DNA from: Morganella morganii
GTDB lineage: Bacteria > Pseudomonadota > Gammaproteobacteria > Enterobacterales > Enterobacteriaceae
Length of the DNA: 64,000 bases
Direction of reading: 5' to 3'
Assembly: GCF_019402645.1 (NCBI RefSeq)
Contig: NZ_VKKS01000001.1
Location: 3,008,719-3,072,718 of the forward strand
Shown: positions 59,565-64,000 of the stretch, one piece after another
Layout: every line of letters begins with the position of its first letter
Numbering within the stretch: the stretch's first letter is position 1
Program-made: the position numbers and the translations under genes
The notes under the pieces: generated by a model
What the model was told of the DNA's origin: nothing
Seen by the model: the letters and a program-made list of their open reading frames with translations, nothing else
The model's database searches: none

Positions 59565-60065
59565 TTATGCGGGGTATGCCGGAGAGGCCGGCAGAAAAAC
59601 CTCAGTCAGCAGCAGCGGTTTACCGGCCAGACACAGCCGCGAACAGCGGGCCCAGTTTGTCTCTGACAGTCCGAAGCGGATATAGTCCCGCGTCAGACAA
59701 CCGCTGGTAAAAAGATAGCGCCCGAGCGGCACATTTCCCATTTTCAGCAACTGCTCCTCCTCCTCTGTCAGCGTTTCCTCCGGCACGACTGTCCGGCCGG
59801 TCAGCCAGGGAACCCCGTCACCATATAACACCACCTCCCGTAACCAGTAGCGGGCACTGCCGGGCAGATACATCTGCTCTTCTTCAGTCAGCGCTTCACG
59901 GGAGATATATTTTTCACAATACGGTTTAACCGTCACTTCATTACAGTGCTGTTCAAAGCGCCGCGTCATTGACCCTAATTCTGATAACCAGTCCAGCACC
60001 ATTACGGGGATCGTCTCCGCATTATCAAACCAGCGGATGGGTGGTGTTATCACTGTTTTTGGCAT
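59565..60065 (-). CDS. ubiC: Chorismate lyase
   Basis: Releases pyruvate from chorismate to give 4-hydroxybenzoate, the first dedicated step of ubiquinone synthesis. 166 residues (165 in E. coli). Family segments seen are PIRWFDN near the start, LGSMTRRFEQHCNEV, ARYWLREVVLYGDGVPWLTGRTVVP and MGNVPLGRYLF; the latter two contribute the active-site Arg and Glu. First gene of ubiC-ubiA. Confidence 0.94.
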   Translation of the reverse strand: MPKTVITPPIRWFDNAETIPVMVLDWLSELGSMTRRFEQHCNEVTVKPYCEKYISREALTEEEQMYLPGSARYWLREVVLYGDGVPWLTGRTVVPEETLTEEEEQLLKMGNVPLGRYLFTSGCLTRDYIRFGLSETNWARCSRLCLAGKPLLLTEVFLPASPAYPA

Positions 60066-60157
60066 GAATGTATCCGATCATCAGAGAGGCATGATAAGTG
60101 TTCTGATACACTTTAACAAAACCCGGCGGGAAATGAGCGGGTTACTGACAATTTTTT

Positions 60158-60197
60158 GTTAAAAATAAAGCCGCCCTGCACAGTACAGAGCGGCTTT
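60158..60197 (-). terminator. Terminator of pgi
   Basis: On the minus strand AAAGCCGC and GCGGCTTT (60197-60167) form a stem and are followed by ATTTTTAAC. Confidence 0.8.
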
Positions 60198-60224
60198 GTT
60201 CATAAAACAGGCTTTAAAGAGAAC

Positions 60225-61916
<1,692 letters not shown>

Positions 61917-62053
61917 TCAACAAAGTGTACTCGGTCCTGACGATAAAGGCGTTATGCATCTGTCATTCCGTGATATTGCTCAAAAAACAGAAAGAAAACC
62001 AGCGCCTGAACGGAATATCGCAAAAAACGATAATTTGCCTGTCATTATGAAAG

Positions 62054-62078
62054 ATATTGATTATCCGATAATCAATAT
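62054..62078. promoter_or_regulatory. 25-bp perfect palindrome upstream of lysC
   Basis: ATATTGATTAT (62054-62064) and ATAATCAATAT (62068-62078) are exact inverted copies around CCG, 80 bp before the lysC start. Its A/T content and symmetry suggest a protein-binding operator rather than an RNA hairpin terminator. No known regulator consensus that I recognise fits it. Confidence 0.45.
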
Positions 62079-62158
62079 TGACTCATTCCGGCAATCCCGA
62101 TAATTCTATCAGTGTAACACAGCTCACATTTTTCACTTTACGGGATAAGGAATTCATT

Positions 62159-63526
62159 ATGGCGTCAGCATCTTCCGCCCCTGCTCAGCAGGTCATCGCA
62201 AAATTCGGTGGTACCAGTGTGGCAAATTATGATGCCATGCAGAAAAGTGCCGGGGTCGTTCTGCAAACCCCCGGTGTGGTACTGGTGGTGTTATCCGCCT
62301 CAGCCGGGATCACCAATGCATTAATCGAATTAGCTCAGGGATGCCCGCGCGCGCAACGTGAAAAATGTCTGAAACAGATACGCAATACACAATATGAAAT
62401 CCTGTCTCATCTGCCGGAGAACGCGGCAGTGCAGGCTGAGATTGACCGACTGCTGGGTAATATCACCACGTTATCGGATGCGGCCGCACTGGCAACATCC
62501 AGCGCCCTGGTGGACGAAATTGTCAGTCATGGTGAAATTATGTCGACACTGCTGTTCACCGAAGTGCTCCGGGAACAGGGCGCACAGGCGCAATGGTTTG
62601 ATGTCCGCGATGTAATGCAGACTGATGATAATTTCGGCCGGGCAGAGCCGGATACTACCGCACTCCGCACACTCAGTGATCAGTACCTTGCCCCGCGCCT
62701 GACTCATGGCCCGGTGATAACCCAGGGATTTATCGGCCGGGAAACGGCAGGACGTACCACCACACTCGGACGCGGCGGCAGTGATTACACTGCTGCGCTG
62801 CTGGCAGAAGCACTCGGCTGTCAGCGTGTGGATATCTGGACGGATGTGCCGGGGATCTACACAACTGACCCGCGCATTGTACCGGATGCCTATCCGATTG
62901 ATCATATTACCTTTGATGAAGCGGCTGAAATGGCTAACTTCGGAGCAAAAATCCTGCACCCGGCCACGCTGCTGCCCGCCGTACGCAGCGGCATCCCGGT
63001 GTTTGTCGGTTCCAGCAAAGAGAGTGGCGCAGGCGGCACGCTGGTGTGTGACAATGACCCGAATCCGCCGCTGTTCCGTGCCCTGACATTACGCCGCCAG
63101 CAGACCCTGCTGACGCTGCACAGCCTGAAAATGCTGCATGCACGCGGCTTTCTGGCGGAGATTTTTACTATCCTCTCCCGCCATAATATTTCCGTGGATG
63201 TCATTACCACGTCCGAAGTCAGTATTGCCCTGACACTCGATACCATCGGTTCCACACATACAAACGGTACATTGCTCAGTGATGAACTGACTACTGAGTT
63301 ATCGGCCCTGTGCCGTATAGAAGTGGAGCAGAATCTGGCGCTGGTTGCCGTTATCGGTAATGAGCTGACCCGTGCACACGGGCTGGGTAAAACGATTTTC
63401 AGCGCGCTTGAGCCGTTTAATATCCGCATGATCAGTTATGGTGCAAGCGGACACAATATGTGCCTGCTGGTGCCGGGCCATGATGCTGAAGATATCATCC
63501 GCGCTCTTCACCGCGATTTGTTTTGA
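62159..63526 (+). CDS. lysC: Lysine-sensitive aspartokinase III
   Basis: Phosphorylates aspartate for lysine, threonine and methionine synthesis. From the ATG at 62159, with AAGGA 8 bp upstream, it has 455 residues (449 in E. coli). The kinase motif is VIAKFGGTSVANYDAM; TTLGRGGSDYTAALLAEAL, DIWTDVPGIYTTDPR and FGAKILHPATLLPAV follow. Two ACT domains (about 310-455) bind lysine, with SVDVITTSEVSIALTLD. The long region upstream shows no lysine riboswitch core. Confidence 0.97.
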   Translation: MASASSAPAQQVIAKFGGTSVANYDAMQKSAGVVLQTPGVVLVVLSASAGITNALIELAQGCPRAQREKCLKQIRNTQYEILSHLPENAAVQAEIDRLLGNITTLSDAAALATSSALVDEIVSHGEIMSTLLFTEVLREQGAQAQWFDVRDVMQTDDNFGRAEPDTTALRTLSDQYLAPRLTHGPVITQGFIGRETAGRTTTLGRGGSDYTAALLAEALGCQRVDIWTDVPGIYTTDPRIVPDAYPIDHITFDEAAEMANFGAKILHPATLLPAVRSGIPVFVGSSKESGAGGTLVCDNDPNPPLFRALTLRRQQTLLTLHSLKMLHARGFLAEIFTILSRHNISVDVITTSEVSIALTLDTIGSTHTNGTLLSDELTTELSALCRIEVEQNLALVAVIGNELTRAHGLGKTIFSALEPFNIRMISYGASGHNMCLLVPGHDAEDIIRALHRDLF

Positions 63527-63544
63527 CCCCCTTCTTTTTCAGAT

Positions 63545-63577
63545 AAAAAAAACGCCTGACGCAGTCAGCGTCAGGCG
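63545..63577 (-). terminator. Leftward terminator behind lysC
   Basis: CGCCTGACGC (63553-63562) and GCGTCAGGCG (63568-63577) form a perfect 10-bp stem with an AGTCA loop. The eight T residues are on the minus-strand side (63552-63545), so it suits a transcript coming from the right. For lysC it would be a hairpin with only a poor T tract. Confidence 0.7.
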
Positions 63578-63912
63578 ATCAAATCACACGAAACAGAGAT
63601 CAACATGAAACACAAGTGACGAGTATTGCCGATACATGCATACCGTATACTGTCCGCTGTATAACGATATTGAAAGCTCCTGAACATAAAGAATAGTAAG
63701 ACAGTTATGGAAGAAAACATAAGCAACAATGAATTATTTTCATCGTTAATCATGCCTCTCGCAAAAAATTATACGGTAGCCGGATAATCTTTCCATTAAT
63801 AAAATTCACATTTCCACAGAACAACATAAACATAATTAATCAATAAAACCCGGAGTTATTTATACTGATTCCGGTGATAAATTATGTATTTTTACTGTAA
63901 AGAAAATTAATT
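63578..63912. other. Non-coding stretch near the right edge
   Basis: About 330 bp, A/T-rich, with no frame I would accept. A 60-codon leftward frame here runs through the terminator stem and looks fortuitous. Confidence 0.5.
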
Positions 63913-64000
63913 TTATTTACTAATAAAGCAAAGTAATAATTCATATCTGCCATGTTGTCCTGCATCAAGCATGATTGAACCATCAGCAAACCTGATATCC
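63913..64000 (-). CDS. Possible C-terminal end of a gene entering from the right
   Basis: A frame open from the right edge ends at a TAA (63915-63913) after 28 residues, including DIRFADGSIMLDAGQHGRY. The sequence has a plausible protein composition and a leftward terminator follows about 340 bp on, but the fragment is too short to identify and may be chance. Confidence 0.3.
   Translation of the reverse strand, partial: DIRFADGSIMLDAGQHGRYELLLCFISK

Noticed and set aside
63571..63753. Leftward 60-codon frame behind lysC
   Set aside because: It reads through the terminator stem, has no ribosome binding site and shows no domain.

Overview
The window looks like a chromosomal segment of an enterobacterium of the Morganellaceae, most likely Morganella (inferred). 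GC content is near 50 percent, the housekeeping proteins are close to E. coli, and MrpJ-type regulators typical of the Proteus group are present. No rRNA or tRNA gene lies inside, but the left edge holds a leftward ribosomal RNA operon P1 promoter just behind hemG.

Layout. 1-24.3 kb matches the E. coli 86-minute block: rrn promoter, hemG-trkH-yigZ-pepQ, fadBA, fre-ubiD, a peptidase E gene, rfaH, tatABC, ubiE-ubiJ-ubiB, rmuC, udp, metE/metR and yigM. tatD and the dienelactone hydrolase gene are missing. A protein phosphatase and a decayed DedA gene sit between rmuC and udp. From 24.3 kb the order jumps to the E. coli 91-92-minute block: yjcE and ghxP, then, after an insert, ssb/uvrA, tyrB, alr, dnaB, qorA, dusA, zur, lexA, dgkA, plsB, ubiA-ubiC, pgi and lysC. 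The insert (27.8-34.9 kb) holds a periplasmic M15-like peptidase, a TauE/SafE permease with a divergent cupin regulator, ilvBN with its valine-rich leader and attenuator, about 1 kb of AT-rich non-coding DNA, and a two-gene operon coding for a permuted papain-like protein and a class IV histone-deacetylase-like enzyme.

A cold-response group (lpxP, a csp gene with a cspA-type leader, and a tiny YmcF-like zinc-ribbon gene) lies at 45.9-47.5 kb. AT-rich DNA with a Bcr/CflA transporter and two MrpJ-like regulators follows.

The strongest accessory region is 55.9-58.5 kb, between plsB and ubiA. It has an orphan colicin E3-type 16S rRNase domain with its immunity gene on the minus strand. Facing it is a type VI secretion module: hcp, a permuted NlpC/P60-like effector and a small membrane protein that is probably the immunity factor. 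The effector carries a one-base frameshift near its end. Inverted repeats resembling insertion-sequence ends border this region on the ubiA side.

Visible regulation includes a FadR site before fadB, a CRP site before udp, three PurR boxes before ghxP, a CRP site and attenuator before ilvB, LexA boxes before uvrA/ssb and lexA, and the cold-shock leader. lysC shows no lysine riboswitch but has a long palindrome upstream. Functions are from sequence recognition without database searches.
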